Source: Cohnella herbarum
GTDB taxonomy: Bacteria; Bacillota; Bacilli; Paenibacillales; Paenibacillaceae
DNA: 64,000 bases
Assembly: GCF_012849095.1 (NCBI RefSeq)
Contig: NZ_CP051680.1
Span: 3,312,501-3,376,500 of the forward strand
Reading direction: 5' to 3'
Under the pieces are notes generated by a model that saw only the letters and a list, made by a program, of their open reading frames with translations, made no database searches and was not told the origin of the DNA. Made by a program: the position numbers and the translations under genes. Shown here one piece after another: positions 17,419 to 25,966 of the stretch (within the stretch, counting starts at the first letter, position 1; every line of letters begins with the position of its first letter).

Positions 17419-18354
17419 CTATATTTCTCTGCGAGATAGATAGAGTCCCATCATCAGCGACCCGAACAGCAGAACAACGGCATTCAGCAGCATCCCCCTA
17501 CCTCCCGAATCCAAGATGTAATACTGGTAACTTCCTTCCGGGTTCAAACGAAAGTTAACTCCTACGAACAGTGCCAGGAACATAATAGGAGCAAAGTTAG
17601 CCAACCGAATCTCCAACAGTCGATGGCGTTCCACCTGATTGGCTAATTGGGCTTTGCGCATATCGGATATCAACTCCTTCAGATTATCCGAAACGTTGTT
17701 CCCTTCCTCCAGCGCCACCTTAAGAATGCTGCCGAAATAATCGGACCACATGCTGCCGAAAGACAATGAAAACCGGCGTAAGCTTCCCTCGTCATCTCCT
17801 TTCACCGATAAATTCCGATATAGCTGTTCGAATACCGCTTGAACTTCTCCGGGGAGGCGACGCTCTTCTACCGTTTTCTGCAAAGCAATCCGAATATGTC
17901 TGCATCCGGTAATGAGATAGCTCTGGTAGAACATTTCCACGGCGGGAAGAAACTCCAGTCTGGTCGCCATTTGTCTATTGATTAAGGACATCCTAAGCAA
18001 CAGATAAGGCAGACATCCTAAGACGCAGATAAGAATCACGACCGATCGGAACGATTGAAAAACGAGAATACCCGCAGCAATTCCAAGTGACCCCATCGCC
18101 AGCGAGCAGATAACGAAGCCTTGCGGCTTCATCCGCCATCCCAACGCCAACATCAGATCCGAGATATGCCGGTGCGGTTTGCTCAGCCTCGTCCATTGGT
18201 GCGACAGATCCGCGCTCCATCGATTGGAATGACTCGCTTTTAATCTTTTTTTGCGGGATTGACCATCCCACCAAGCCAAAATTCCGAATCGGAAACTCAC
18301 GTACAGCAGGAGAAACAGCACCCCGATGAGTGAAATGATCGCTATCTTCAACAT
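17419..18354 (-). CDS. tadB: TadB-like secretion membrane protein
   Basis: From the chosen ATG (MLKIAIISL) the protein has 311 residues, with an N-terminal helix, a pair of hydrophobic segments near 80-120, a GspF-like central domain (FGSILKVALEEGNNVSDNLKELISDMRKAQ) and two C-terminal helices. It overlaps tadA by seven bases, which favours this start over an upstream ATG that would intrude over 100 bases into tadA. It forms the inner-membrane platform with TadC. Confidence 0.82.
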   Translation of the reverse strand: MLKIAIISLIGVLFLLLYVSFRFGILAWWDGQSRKKRLKASHSNRWSADLSHQWTRLSKPHRHISDLMLALGWRMKPQGFVICSLAMGSLGIAAGILVFQSFRSVVILICVLGCLPYLLLRMSLINRQMATRLEFLPAVEMFYQSYLITGCRHIRIALQKTVEERRLPGEVQAVFEQLYRNLSVKGDDEGSLRRFSLSFGSMWSDYFGSILKVALEEGNNVSDNLKELISDMRKAQLANQVERHRLLEIRLANFAPIMFLALFVGVNFRLNPEGSYQYYILDSGGRGMLLNAVVLLFGSLMMGLYLSRREI

Positions 18355-19760
18355 AAGGCCGTTCCCCCGGATGATAGTTTCTCTATCGCTCGCAAACCTA
18401 CCGGCTCCATCCTGGATATCTTCTGTAGAGCCTTCGTCGAGAACGACTCCGGAAATGTCCATTGTCCGGTAGTTTCTTCGTATCGGACCAGATCCCTGAT
18501 TCGGACCGCCCCGTCAAGCCATTCGAATTCCCCTACCCGCACCAGCTTTCGTACCCCGTCGATCATGCGCATCTCGAATCCGATATGCGTCACATGCTCC
18601 GTAATGCGCCTAATCATCGAGACGGGATTCATCCCTCTGCCGTCAAGCATGCACATGTCGGTAATCGTATCCGGCACGTCTTCCAAACCGTTGGCATGAA
18701 CAGACGTGATGCTCCCTTCATGTCCGCGCGTACAAGCACGCACGTAGATATTGGCGTCCTCGTCCCTGATCTCCGCATGGCATATTCGTTGCGGGGATTG
18801 TCGTAAGGCCAGCTTAAACGCTTGACGCGGACCATGGAGAGGATCGTCCTCGTCGGACTCGTATTCCACGACGTTCTTATCCGGGAAGTCTCTTGCCAAC
18901 ATCAGCTCGTACCGACTCTCGATCGTCACGATTCTTTCTTCATCGGGCATTTCGGAGATCAACGCCTTAATCAGGTGGGTCTTACCCGTATTCGTCGCCC
19001 CGATCACGACCATATTCAATCGGCTACGCACGATAACGAGCAACAGCTCGCGGACGCGTTCATCCATCGTTCGATACTCCGGTTTGCATAACGTCTCCAG
19101 ATTAAACCGTTTCACCGTATACAACCGGATGGTCAACGTTGGCTGCGCGGTAAACCCGAATCCCGTCAAAGTAACGCGAGAGCCATCTAACAGAAGCACT
19201 TCCGCCCAACGCTTGCGGGGGTTGATCCTATCGTTATTGAACAGCACCAGGTTCTGCTGAATTCTCTCCACATGGCTCAGTTCCTGAAAGCGATAGGGAG
19301 AAGCCGTTGCTTTGCCGTCCCGCACTTCGAAGATCCGGGTACCGACGACTTGCACTTCCTCCAGCCCCTCCCGGTTTCGCAACACAAGCTCCAGCACGTT
19401 CATCCCGATGACTTCCGCGAATAGCGCTTCCGCCAAGGTCGCATAGGGCAAGCTGCCGAAGGCTACGTGCTGCAGCCGCTTGCGGATAATCCAATCGGAA
19501 ATAATCGCAAGCATCTCGGTGCGTTCCTGAGGAAACCCGATTACCGCCCGGTTCAACTTCTCGGCATATCGCCGACGCTCCTCCTCGCTCCAACCTCTCG
19601 GAGTCGCGAGCATATGGCGCACTTCCTCCGTATAAGCTCTAAGGCTAGACAAACCGTCCGGCTTATCCCCGTTAGCTACGACCGATTTGTTGGATACGGT
19701 TTGCAGATTAGCCGCATACGCGGTAGAGGAAAACCGCTTCGCGGCGTTATCGGCGCTCAC
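18348..19760 (-). CDS. tadA: TadA/CpaF-type secretion ATPase
   Basis: This is the hexameric ATPase that powers Tad pilus assembly. Walker A is GATNTGKTH (about residues 254-262), and a Walker B/Asp-Glu box lies around ICHAEIRDEDA, followed by the His box TSVHANGLEDV. GTG at 19760 is the likely start (470 residues): it overlaps the tadZ stop as GTGA and has GGAGGGG just upstream. An ATG 48 codons earlier would overlap tadZ by about 150 bases. The Walker A Thr/Ser is a normal Thr. It is coupled to tadZ and tadB. Confidence 0.9.
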   Translation of the reverse strand: MSADNAAKRFSSTAYAANLQTVSNKSVVANGDKPDGLSSLRAYTEEVRHMLATPRGWSEEERRRYAEKLNRAVIGFPQERTEMLAIISDWIIRKRLQHVAFGSLPYATLAEALFAEVIGMNVLELVLRNREGLEEVQVVGTRIFEVRDGKATASPYRFQELSHVERIQQNLVLFNNDRINPRKRWAEVLLLDGSRVTLTGFGFTAQPTLTIRLYTVKRFNLETLCKPEYRTMDERVRELLLVIVRSRLNMVVIGATNTGKTHLIKALISEMPDEERIVTIESRYELMLARDFPDKNVVEYESDEDDPLHGPRQAFKLALRQSPQRICHAEIRDEDANIYVRACTRGHEGSITSVHANGLEDVPDTITDMCMLDGRGMNPVSMIRRITEHVTHIGFEMRMIDGVRKLVRVGEFEWLDGAVRIRDLVRYEETTGQWTFPESFSTKALQKISRMEPVGLRAIEKLSSGGTALC

Positions 19761-20593
19761 TTGCCCCTCCGTCTGTGAACCATCAGCCTTCGCAGCCAAG
19801 GACGATCCGTCTTCTGCAGTCTCTGCGCCCAGTTCAACCGGTTGAGAAGCGGATTCGCTACCGCGTCGAAAGCAGCCGCATTCCTTTCTTCCGCCGCCAG
19901 CCATTCGTCCAATCTGCCGCTATCCAATTGCAAATGAACGCTTTCCAGCAGCTTCAACTCCGTAAATTCGGTACACCCGGTTTCTTTGCGAATTTCCTTC
20001 ATCCCAAATCCCCCCGTCTTCCGATGGTTATTGTGCAGCAATACGAGCTGGAATTGATCCGGCATCATCCCGAATTGCGAGCCTACCTGACCGGTCCAAC
20101 GATGAATATCTTCTTGAAAATGGCTTAGGCTGTCCGTCGTGACCAGAAATCGGTCATCCGCTTCTCTCATCGCGCATACGGTCGCGGCATTGTCCCAATA
20201 AGCGCTCACGTCCGCGATCGTCAGATCGAATGCTTCCCTGGAGGCCGCAAGCAATCGCTGCATATCAGCGGGTTCGTAATACTCCGCCTGCTCCCTCACC
20301 ATATTGCCGAACAAGACGTGCAATCCCCCGAGTTTGGGTGAACGGAAGGCATATTGCCTGAGCTTGTCTCCGGTAAGAGTACCCGCTCTTAATTCGGGCC
20401 TTACCCCGTCTAACGTAACGTCCGGCTTGTCTACTCCGAGATACAAGTGGGTTTTGGCGCTTTTCAAATTCAGACATAAGTACCCTACCTTGCGCCCGGT
20501 TAGCGCCGCGATGCGGTAAGCCGTTCCGAATGCCGTCAGAGATGTGCCGATATTCGGCGTCGAGCCTGCAAAAGCCGCCAATCGTCCCGACAT
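19757..20593 (-). CDS. tadZ: TadZ/CpaE-like MinD-family localisation protein with degenerate P-loop
   Basis: The 278-residue protein has a ParA/MinD-like fold, beginning with AAFAGSTPNIGTSLTAFGTA. In active members this is KGGxGKT, but both lysines are replaced here (STPNIGTS), so ATP binding or hydrolysis is doubtful. Later DLTIADVSAYWDN stands where the Walker B Asp is expected. TadZ/CpaE proteins place the pilus machine at its cell position. It starts on the last base of the cpaB stop (TAATG) and ends in GTGA overlap with tadA. Confidence 0.8.
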   Translation of the reverse strand: MSGRLAAFAGSTPNIGTSLTAFGTAYRIAALTGRKVGYLCLNLKSAKTHLYLGVDKPDVTLDGVRPELRAGTLTGDKLRQYAFRSPKLGGLHVLFGNMVREQAEYYEPADMQRLLAASREAFDLTIADVSAYWDNAATVCAMREADDRFLVTTDSLSHFQEDIHRWTGQVGSQFGMMPDQFQLVLLHNNHRKTGGFGMKEIRKETGCTEFTELKLLESVHLQLDSGRLDEWLAAEERNAAAFDAVANPLLNRLNWAQRLQKTDRPWLRRLMVHRRRGK

Positions 20594-21300
20594 TACTGTT
20601 CATCCTCCTTTATTGACGAAGCCTGGAAAGCGATGATCAGCTTAGCGGTTCCGCCTTTGCAAGCCGTATCCATCGCTAACCATTGCTCTTCGGTCAAGTT
20701 CAAGTTGATTGCATCGATCGTCCCGTTGGCGTCCCGCCTCGAGGTGTACATTCCTTCCTTGTCATCGTTGGCCATGGAAAGTAAATTGGGGTTTTTCGGA
20801 TTGTCGATCTCTAGATTCGCCGCGGTCTTCACTCCGGCAACTCGGATCGCGTCCGGATATAGCTTGCGCGATGCCGTCGTCTCGTCCGACAAATAAACGA
20901 CGACCTCATCCCCGGCGCGTATTCCGTTGGAAACCGATTTGACGTATTCCCTCGGGATCTGGAAGGTAGATTGCCCGGCGCTCGGCAGCAAGCGATACTT
21001 GTCTACCTTCCAACGCAGCAAAGGCTCGTTGCCGCCTAGAGGCATGGAAGTTTCCATTCCGACCGCTTCCGACGCGTCGGTAATCATCTCCGAGGATACG
21101 GCCGAACGCGGCAACGAAACGATCGTTAAATGCTCCGGTTCCAGCTTCGTCCCCGTCGCGATGAATCGCTTCGGAACGACGACCTCCGCAGTCTCTTCCA
21201 ATTGAATCTGCTTGAGTTGAACCAGGTACACGCCATATACAAGCAGTCCCGACAAGACCGCCGCCGATAAACTAATCGCAAGCTGTCTACGCCTGTTCAT
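20593..21300 (-). CDS. cpaB: CpaB/RcpC-like SAF-domain pilus protein
   Basis: From ATG 21300 (MNRRRQLAIS) the protein has 235 residues with one N-terminal transmembrane helix (about 6-26) and an extracytoplasmic SAF domain (VVVPKRFIATGTKLEPEHLTIVSLPRSAV, and PLGGNEPLLRWKV). Related CpaB/RcpC proteins belong to the Tad assembly system. An upstream in-frame ATG lies inside the leader terminator and is unlikely. It heads the operon, behind a GAGGGTGA site. Confidence 0.85.
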   Translation of the reverse strand: MNRRRQLAISLSAAVLSGLLVYGVYLVQLKQIQLEETAEVVVPKRFIATGTKLEPEHLTIVSLPRSAVSSEMITDASEAVGMETSMPLGGNEPLLRWKVDKYRLLPSAGQSTFQIPREYVKSVSNGIRAGDEVVVYLSDETTASRKLYPDAIRVAGVKTAANLEIDNPKNPNLLSMANDDKEGMYTSRRDANGTIDAINLNLTEEQWLAMDTACKGGTAKLIIAFQASSIKEDEQ

Positions 21301-21316
21301 CCGATCACCCTCTTCT

Positions 21317-21376
21317 CCGAAAAATAAAAAAAGAACGCAAGCGTAGAAGGAATTTTCCTTCATCGCCTGCGTTCTT
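21317..21376 (-). terminator. Strong hairpin in the tad operon leader (attenuator candidate)
   Basis: On the minus strand AAGAACGCA pairs with TGCGTTCTT and an inner perfect GAAGGAA / TTCCTTC stem continues it; a T7-A-T5 tract follows. It lies between a good promoter (21416-21444) and cpaB. It either ends the upstream metallohydrolase transcript or attenuates the tad operon. Confidence 0.85.
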
Positions 21377-21415
21377 CGCAGCGAACAAGTAGCCTATAGG
21401 GGCTTGACAAGGCTC

Positions 21416-21444
21416 ACTATATCAAAAGCCCGAACACCTGTAAA
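21416..21444 (-). promoter_or_regulatory. Sigma-A-type promoter of the tad operon
   Basis: On the minus strand TTTACA (21444-21439), a 17-base spacer and TATAGT (21421-21416) lie 116 bases upstream of cpaB and upstream of the leader hairpin. The expected leader is about 110 nt. Confidence 0.7.
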
Positions 21445-21479
21445 GCCTTTTTTTTGCAATTAACGACAACTGTTGCCTA

Positions 21480-22106
21480 TTATCTAACGAAAGGATTCTC
21501 GCGCCGCTCGTCGCCGATGGTCGTTTCCTGCCCATGTCCGGGCAGAACTAGCGTATCCTCGGGCAATACGTAAAGCTTCTCCCGTATCGAACGATACAAC
21601 TGCTCTTGGTTGCCTCCCGGCAAATCCGTGCGTCCGATCGAGCGGTGAAATAACGCGTCTCCGGCGAAAACAAGATCGCCGACCAGGAAGCTCACGCTGC
21701 CCGGGGAATGCCCAGGCGTATGCTTCACGTGAAAGGTTTCTCCGATCAACTCAAGCTTCAGTCCGTCGGTCAGCAGTTGTTCCGGCAATTCGGTCATGAT
21801 CGGCGGAGTAACTTCCGCCCAACGCGTCGAGCCGTTTTTCCCCGCGTCGGTCAGCCAGTCTTTCTCGGCCGAATGAATATAGACAGGGCAGCTATATCTT
21901 TTGCGCAATGCGTCCACGCCGCCGATATGGTCGAAATGGGCATGCGTCAGTAAAATCGCTTCTACCTTCAATCCGTCGAGCTTGCGGATCAAAGCCCCGT
22001 CCGCCGTTCCCGGATCAATGACCACGGCACGCGTGCGCTCCGAGTTAACGACGACGTAAGCATTCGTCTGCAAGGCTCCTAACGAGTAACGTTGAAATGT
22101 CAGCAT
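21480..22106 (-). CDS. Glyoxalase II-like metallo-beta-lactamase-fold hydrolase
   Basis: The 208-residue protein shows the metal-binding THAHFDHIGG motif, the HTPGHSPGS His, AGDALFHRSIGRTDLPGG and a final PGHGQETTIGDE. The layout is that of small glyoxalase-II-like hydrolases (YqgX type); the substrate is probably a thioester but is not proven. The ribosome site is GAGGTCGAT. It follows the thioredoxin-like gene by 12 bases and is probably cotranscribed. Confidence 0.9.
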   Translation of the reverse strand: MLTFQRYSLGALQTNAYVVVNSERTRAVVIDPGTADGALIRKLDGLKVEAILLTHAHFDHIGGVDALRKRYSCPVYIHSAEKDWLTDAGKNGSTRWAEVTPPIMTELPEQLLTDGLKLELIGETFHVKHTPGHSPGSVSFLVGDLVFAGDALFHRSIGRTDLPGGNQEQLYRSIREKLYVLPEDTLVLPGHGQETTIGDERRENPFVR

Positions 22107-22118
22107 CGGTTATCGACC

Positions 22119-22685
22119 TCAAACCCCGGACAATATTTCGCGAATTTCCTGCAAAATAATCGTCTGATAGCCGGTATCCTCTCCGTAGCGACGTCCCATT
22201 TCCTGTCTTGCTACCGCGATTTTTTCTTGATAGTCCGCAGCTTCCCGATCGGGATTAGCCGCTTTGAATTCGTTCATGACTTCCTGTACGTATTTCGGAC
22301 GAGCGCCCCACTTCCCTAGAAGATGTCCGCCCGTATCCGTGAACAGCACGACAGGTATCGCGCGTCCGCCCATTGTCAGATGCTGATCCATCAGGTCCAG
22401 GTGCTCTTCCATGATCAATACTTCCGTCGGAATTCCGGCTTTCTCCATCGCTTGGAACACGACGGGCACGTTGCGGACGACATCTCCGCACCAATCGGCG
22501 GCAATAATCAGGCAACGCAGATCGTCGCGATTGTTCAAGGATTCGTAGAACTCTTCCAACTCGGCATCGTTCCATTGAAACTGATTAAACCAGGATTGGA
22601 ATGTGTCTTGATTCTTGCTCATCGCTTCTACGAATTGACTTGGCGTAAGCCCTTTATGTAATTTGCTCGCGATCAATTGACTCAT
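22119..22685 (-). CDS. Thioredoxin-fold protein lacking the resolving cysteine
   Basis: The 188-residue protein has a thioredoxin-like fold with AADWCGDVVRN at the active-site position and AIPVVLFTD for the cis-Pro loop. Only the first cysteine of the CxxC pair is kept (WCGD), so it may be a monothiol protein. Bacillus and Paenibacillus have a family of such thioredoxin-like proteins of unknown role. The ribosome site is GAGGGG. Confidence 0.8.
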   Translation of the reverse strand: MSQLIASKLHKGLTPSQFVEAMSKNQDTFQSWFNQFQWNDAELEEFYESLNNRDDLRCLIIAADWCGDVVRNVPVVFQAMEKAGIPTEVLIMEEHLDLMDQHLTMGGRAIPVVLFTDTGGHLLGKWGARPKYVQEVMNEFKAANPDREAADYQEKIAVARQEMGRRYGEDTGYQTIILQEIREILSGV

Positions 22686-22725
22686 GCGGAATAATCCCCT
22701 CTCAGGTTTGAAAGTATGATTTATT

Positions 22726-23337
22726 TTAAATCGTTTTGCCTCTTCTACGCAAATATTGATACACGAAAAACACGACTAACAGTGCAAGCGCGATCAGAAT
22801 AACAGGTTGAACATAAGGAGCCGCTTTTTCGTCGATTTTCTCCCAATTCTCGCCCAGAGACGAGCCTAACCATACGAACAAGATGGACCAAGGAATGGAT
22901 GCCAACGTCGTAAGCCAAGTAAATTGCCACAGATTCATCCTCGCCATCCCAGCCGGGATGGACACTACTTGACGCATGACGGGCACGAACCGCCCCGTGA
23001 ATACGATCATCGGGCCGTACTTCTCAAACCATTTTTCCGCGATATCGATATGCTTGGACTTCAGGTGTAAATATTTGCCGAACTTGTCGACGAACGGTCT
23101 GCCTCCGTAACGGCCGATCGCGTAAAGCAGCCATTGTTGCAAAATTGCTCCGATAACTCCGCAAATGACGGCAACCGGAAAGGAGATCACGTCTTGAAAC
23201 ACAAGATATCCCGCGTAGCCTAATACGATTTCGCTAGGAATGACTTCAATCGCAAGTCCGATAATAATGCCCCAATAACCTAAACTCTCGATCCAAATCA
23301 ATAACTGGGCCAACCAATCATGCAACGTATCCATCAT
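22726..23337 (-). CDS. DedA-family membrane protein
   Basis: The 203-residue polytopic protein carries DedA features: an early Glu in AIEVIPSEIVLGYAGYL, GAILQQWLLYAIGRYGGRPFVDKFG, then the RFVPVMRQVVSIPAGMARM motif with the conserved Arg. DedA proteins are membrane transporters or scramblases implicated in lipid-carrier recycling and membrane homeostasis. It is a single gene with no clear partner. Confidence 0.9.
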   Translation of the reverse strand: MMDTLHDWLAQLLIWIESLGYWGIIIGLAIEVIPSEIVLGYAGYLVFQDVISFPVAVICGVIGAILQQWLLYAIGRYGGRPFVDKFGKYLHLKSKHIDIAEKWFEKYGPMIVFTGRFVPVMRQVVSIPAGMARMNLWQFTWLTTLASIPWSILFVWLGSSLGENWEKIDEKAAPYVQPVILIALALLVVFFVYQYLRRRGKTI

Positions 23338-23507
23338 GGCACAAAACCTGCTTTCTTTCCCTTAATTACCGTCTCTATTCTAGCATACGGCAACGGTCTC
23401 CTTCCAGTTATACGAACCTCTGACAAAATCGTTGCAGGCTTGTCATGACCGGACGGGCCCATGCATAGACTGCGATAGGTGGACAAAGTTGAAGAGGAGA
23501 GAGCGGA

Positions 23508-23975
23508 ATGAGCAAAATCGTTATATTAAACCGCAAGAAAATTCAGTTGTACACGGTGATCGCGGCTGTCGTCATCTTGGCCGGCGCATACATCGGTTGG
23601 CAGCAATCCAAGCCTGCTTTGGCTCCGATGGGAGATAGCGCGAACGCAAACGCGAACGCCAATGTCATTCAGCTGGTTACGGGCGAGTTTACGGCTACGC
23701 TGGATAGCGGCAAGAAGCTCGAAACGTATCTGTTCTATCCCGGTACCGTCGTCGTCCAGAAAGGCGAGCCCGTCGAATTGCGCATTTCCGGTATCAACGG
23801 CCAGTCCCATCCGTTCGTCATCGAGGGCTTAAACGTTTCCGGAGAAATCAACAAAGGCAAAACGACGATCGTCCGCTTTACGCCTAAAGAAGCCGGTACT
23901 TACTCGATTGTCTGTCAAACCCATGCCGATTCGAAATCGGGCGGCCCCATGGTCGGTTACATCGTCGTGCACTAA
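23508..23975 (+). CDS. Membrane-anchored cupredoxin-domain protein
   Basis: The 155-residue protein has one N-terminal membrane anchor (about 12-31), an Asn/Ala linker (NANANAN) and a cupredoxin domain. Copper ligands can be placed: His in QSHPF, then Cys and His in IVCQTHADS and Met in GGPMVGY, a type 1 copper site. It probably carries electrons or copper outside the membrane. The start has GAGGAGAG nearby. Confidence 0.85.
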   Translation: MSKIVILNRKKIQLYTVIAAVVILAGAYIGWQQSKPALAPMGDSANANANANVIQLVTGEFTATLDSGKKLETYLFYPGTVVVQKGEPVELRISGINGQSHPFVIEGLNVSGEINKGKTTIVRFTPKEAGTYSIVCQTHADSKSGGPMVGYIVVH

Positions 23976-24035
23976 CGAGTGACCTTCCCTTCATTCCATG
24001 CATAGGGTATGGAAAAAGAGGTTGGGTGAAGCCGG

Positions 24036-24347
24036 ATGAAGATGTTCCAGGAGAAGCATTCCTCGCCTCTTCCAAGTCCGCGAACCATTCGCAGGGCATG
24101 CGGAAAAGAGCTCTATCGTACGGTGAAACGTTTGAAGCAACACGTCCCCGCCCTTCTTGTTAAGCAGGCAGAAGAGCTTTACGTGAAGCGGGTCATTGGG
24201 AATTTGATGTGGATTACGGAGAACCGAAGCAACCGCAAAGCGCTTGCGGATTGGTGGGACGAAGAAGTCAGCGGCGAGATCGCCGAGCTCTGGAACGTCG
24301 ATCGCGCGAAGCTGATGCAAGCGTTCCGCGATGCGTTCGGCGGCTAA
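24036..24347 (+). CDS. Small basic protein of unknown function
   Basis: A 103-residue, mostly helical, charged protein without signal peptide or membrane segment. No family was recognised. The region LMWITENRSNRKALADWWDEEVSGEIAELW looks conserved-like, with Trp pairs. It follows the cupredoxin gene by 60 bases and ends before a bidirectional terminator, so the two may be cotranscribed. Confidence 0.6.
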   Translation: MKMFQEKHSSPLPSPRTIRRACGKELYRTVKRLKQHVPALLVKQAEELYVKRVIGNLMWITENRSNRKALADWWDEEVSGEIAELWNVDRAKLMQAFRDAFGG

Positions 24348-24355
24348 ACTACTCG

Positions 24356-24402
24356 CGAATAAGGGTTGGGCAGCGTATTCCTTCTGCCCAACCCTTATTC
24401 CG
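24356..24402. terminator. Bidirectional terminator
   Basis: The 15-base stem AATAAGGGTTGGGCA / TGCCCAACCCTTATT lies between two convergent genes. Confidence 0.85.
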
Positions 24403-24422
24403 TTTAATCAACCGCTCTATTA

Positions 24423-24785
24423 TTATCCGATAATAGCGAAAGTTTGCACGCCGGCCGGGATCGTGCGCGTACGGAACAAGACTCCGTTTCTGTTAAATAC
24501 TCTGAGCGTGAACGCTACGTTCGTAAGCGTACCGATGTTATTGAAGCGAACGACGCCGAACCGATCGAAGTGCGCCGTGGATACGAGAACGTTGCCGCGA
24601 GACAGACGCGCGAAAAAGCCGGTCGTATCGAAGGGTACTCCGTTATTTTGCACCCAAACGACGGTCAGACGATGAAAGGTTGGTCGAGTACCCAAGTTTC
24701 TTGCACGAAAAGGAGCTTTTGCCCGTTTCACGATTCGAGATTTTTTCGAATCAATTCGCAAGGGTTTGAGACGTTGGACAGCCAT
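24423..24785 (-). CDS. Basic beta-rich protein of unknown function
   Basis: From the ATG with an AAAGGAGTG site (MAVQRLKPLRI) the protein has 120 residues. The first 40 are rich in Lys and Arg; the rest is a beta-rich segment with repeated hydrophobic and Phe/Thr/Val residues (FFARLSRGNVLVSTAHFDRFGVVRFNNIG). It resembles small surface or spore-coat-like proteins of Paenibacillus in composition, but no family was recognised. Stop at 24423 is followed by the shared terminator. Confidence 0.6.
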   Translation of the reverse strand: MAVQRLKPLRIDSKKSRIVKRAKAPFRARNLGTRPTFHRLTVVWVQNNGVPFDTTGFFARLSRGNVLVSTAHFDRFGVVRFNNIGTLTNVAFTLRVFNRNGVLFRTRTIPAGVQTFAIIG

Positions 24786-24921
24786 AAAATCACTCCTTTG
24801 CCACGTTTGATTCAATGTATGTGACAGAGGAGCTTGCCATCACGGACACCCTCCTACCCCTTCGTCCATTTTATGACGAATCCGCGAAAGTTTCGCGGCG
24901 TTCTTCGTCACGCGAACGGGA

Positions 24922-24953
24922 TAAAACAAAAACAGGCCTCTCGATGGGCCTGA
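24922..24953 (-). terminator. PilZ gene terminator
   Basis: On the minus strand CAGGCC ... GGCCTG is followed by TTTTTGTTTT, 23 bases after the stop at 24976. Confidence 0.8.
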
Positions 24954-24975
24954 ATCGTTTCGTTTTATTCCAATC

Positions 24976-25683
24976 TCAACCGTTAAAGTTACGTTTCCTG
25001 CTGTGATCTTTACGCGATTGGGCGTTCTTCTGCACCTGTTGCCGTAGAATCAACGCCCTGAGCGGACGAAGCATCTCCGGCTCGAGTACGTGCATCTTAG
25101 CCCCGCAGTGCATCCGGTTATCATGCCGTTCCCGACGAACGATCTCCAACTCGCAATTAAATCCGAAGCCGATCTCGATCTTGGCCTTCAAACGCGATTT
25201 CGCGGCAAAATGAGGGGAGTCCAATCCGGAAAAGCTGATCCCCGAGATACTTATGTCGTGTATCGTCAGTTCGGCTTCGTTGTTCAAGGGCATTTCTTCT
25301 CCCGAATCGCTCACCACGTGCATGATTTGAGCATTACCGCTGATCTCTACCCTTGGATGCTCTCGCCTCTCCTTAAACCGCTTCTGTACGTCCGGCGGCT
25401 GAAGCAGAGCAATCGCGCCTTCATACTTGGCGAATACGATCGAAGGCATCGATTGGATACCCGCCGGGGAATACACCGTTAGTTTTACATTCTCCCCTAG
25501 CTCGAACTGATCGTATTCCGGGAGCTCGACTTCGAAGAGTTCTCCCTCAAGATGGGTCATAATGCCAGTCGTAACAAAGTTCTTCCCTTCGACGACGGTT
25601 CGGCAATGCAGCAGCACGTTTAACGGAAGCAATTCCTTGTCTAACTCGGACATCGAATACTTGTTGTCTCCCGTTTGAGTCAT
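24976..25683 (-). CDS. PilZ-domain c-di-GMP receptor
   Basis: The 235-residue protein has an N-terminal YcgR-type beta domain (about 15-100) and a C-terminal PilZ domain (about 105-220). c-di-GMP binding residues are visible: the RREHPR form of RxxxR near 107-112 and DISISGISFSG for the D/NxSxxG motif. The tail is basic. ATG 25683 is preferred over an upstream TTG because of AGGTGG spacing. It is preceded by a c-di-GMP-I riboswitch and terminator, so its own synthesis is expected to depend on the ligand it binds. Confidence 0.88.
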   Translation of the reverse strand: MTQTGDNKYSMSELDKELLPLNVLLHCRTVVEGKNFVTTGIMTHLEGELFEVELPEYDQFELGENVKLTVYSPAGIQSMPSIVFAKYEGAIALLQPPDVQKRFKERREHPRVEISGNAQIMHVVSDSGEEMPLNNEAELTIHDISISGISFSGLDSPHFAAKSRLKAKIEIGFGFNCELEIVRRERHDNRMHCGAKMHVLEPEMLRPLRALILRQQVQKNAQSRKDHSRKRNFNG

Positions 25684-25719
25684 CCCCGCCAAACCACCTT
25701 TCTATGACAACTAACTTAT

Positions 25720-25752
25720 AAAAAAAGGCCGCCTCCGATTGGAAGCAGCCTG
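25720..25752 (-). terminator. Riboswitch expression-platform terminator
   Basis: On the minus strand GGCTGCTTCC pairs with GGAGGCGGCC (two G-U pairs) around AATC and is followed by seven Ts. It lies between the aptamer and the PilZ gene, as an intrinsic terminator under riboswitch control would. Confidence 0.85.
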
Positions 25753-25774
25753 ATTCGCCTTATTCATCCACTAA

Positions 25775-25878
25775 GGACCCTTCGGCAGCCAGGCTGTCAT
25801 CGTTCGCGAGAACATTAGACCCTGTGGCTTTGCGTCCTTGCTTTTCAGCAAGTTTGCCTTTATCGTCTTTCGGTATCC
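25775..25878 (-). promoter_or_regulatory. Cyclic di-GMP-I (GEMM-I) riboswitch
   Basis: On the minus strand the core GGCAAAC, short stem CTTGC/GCAAG with a GAAAA loop, then GGACGCAAAGCCAC matches the strongly conserved GEMM-I core (GCAAAC ... GGGACGCAAAGCC). The distal part has GCCTGGCTGCCGA, as in known members. P1 can form between GGATACC (25878-25872) and GGGTCC (25780-25775). A TACAAT -10 candidate lies at 25908-25903. It is followed by a terminator and the PilZ gene. Whether ligand turns expression on or off is not clear from reading. Confidence 0.9.
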
Positions 25879-25966
25879 GACCCAATGATTAATCTTGGAA
25901 CGATTGTACCATATTACCTTTAGTCGCGACATAGATTTCTATGAAAATTCGCGTAAAATATTGCGG

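Noticed and set aside
19761..19904. 48-residue N-terminal extension of TadA
   Set aside because: It would overlap tadZ by about 150 bases; the GTGA overlap with a GGAGGGG site is a better start.
25763..25900. Short ORF in the riboswitch region
   Set aside because: The sequence fits the conserved c-di-GMP-I aptamer with terminator; no ribosome site is present.
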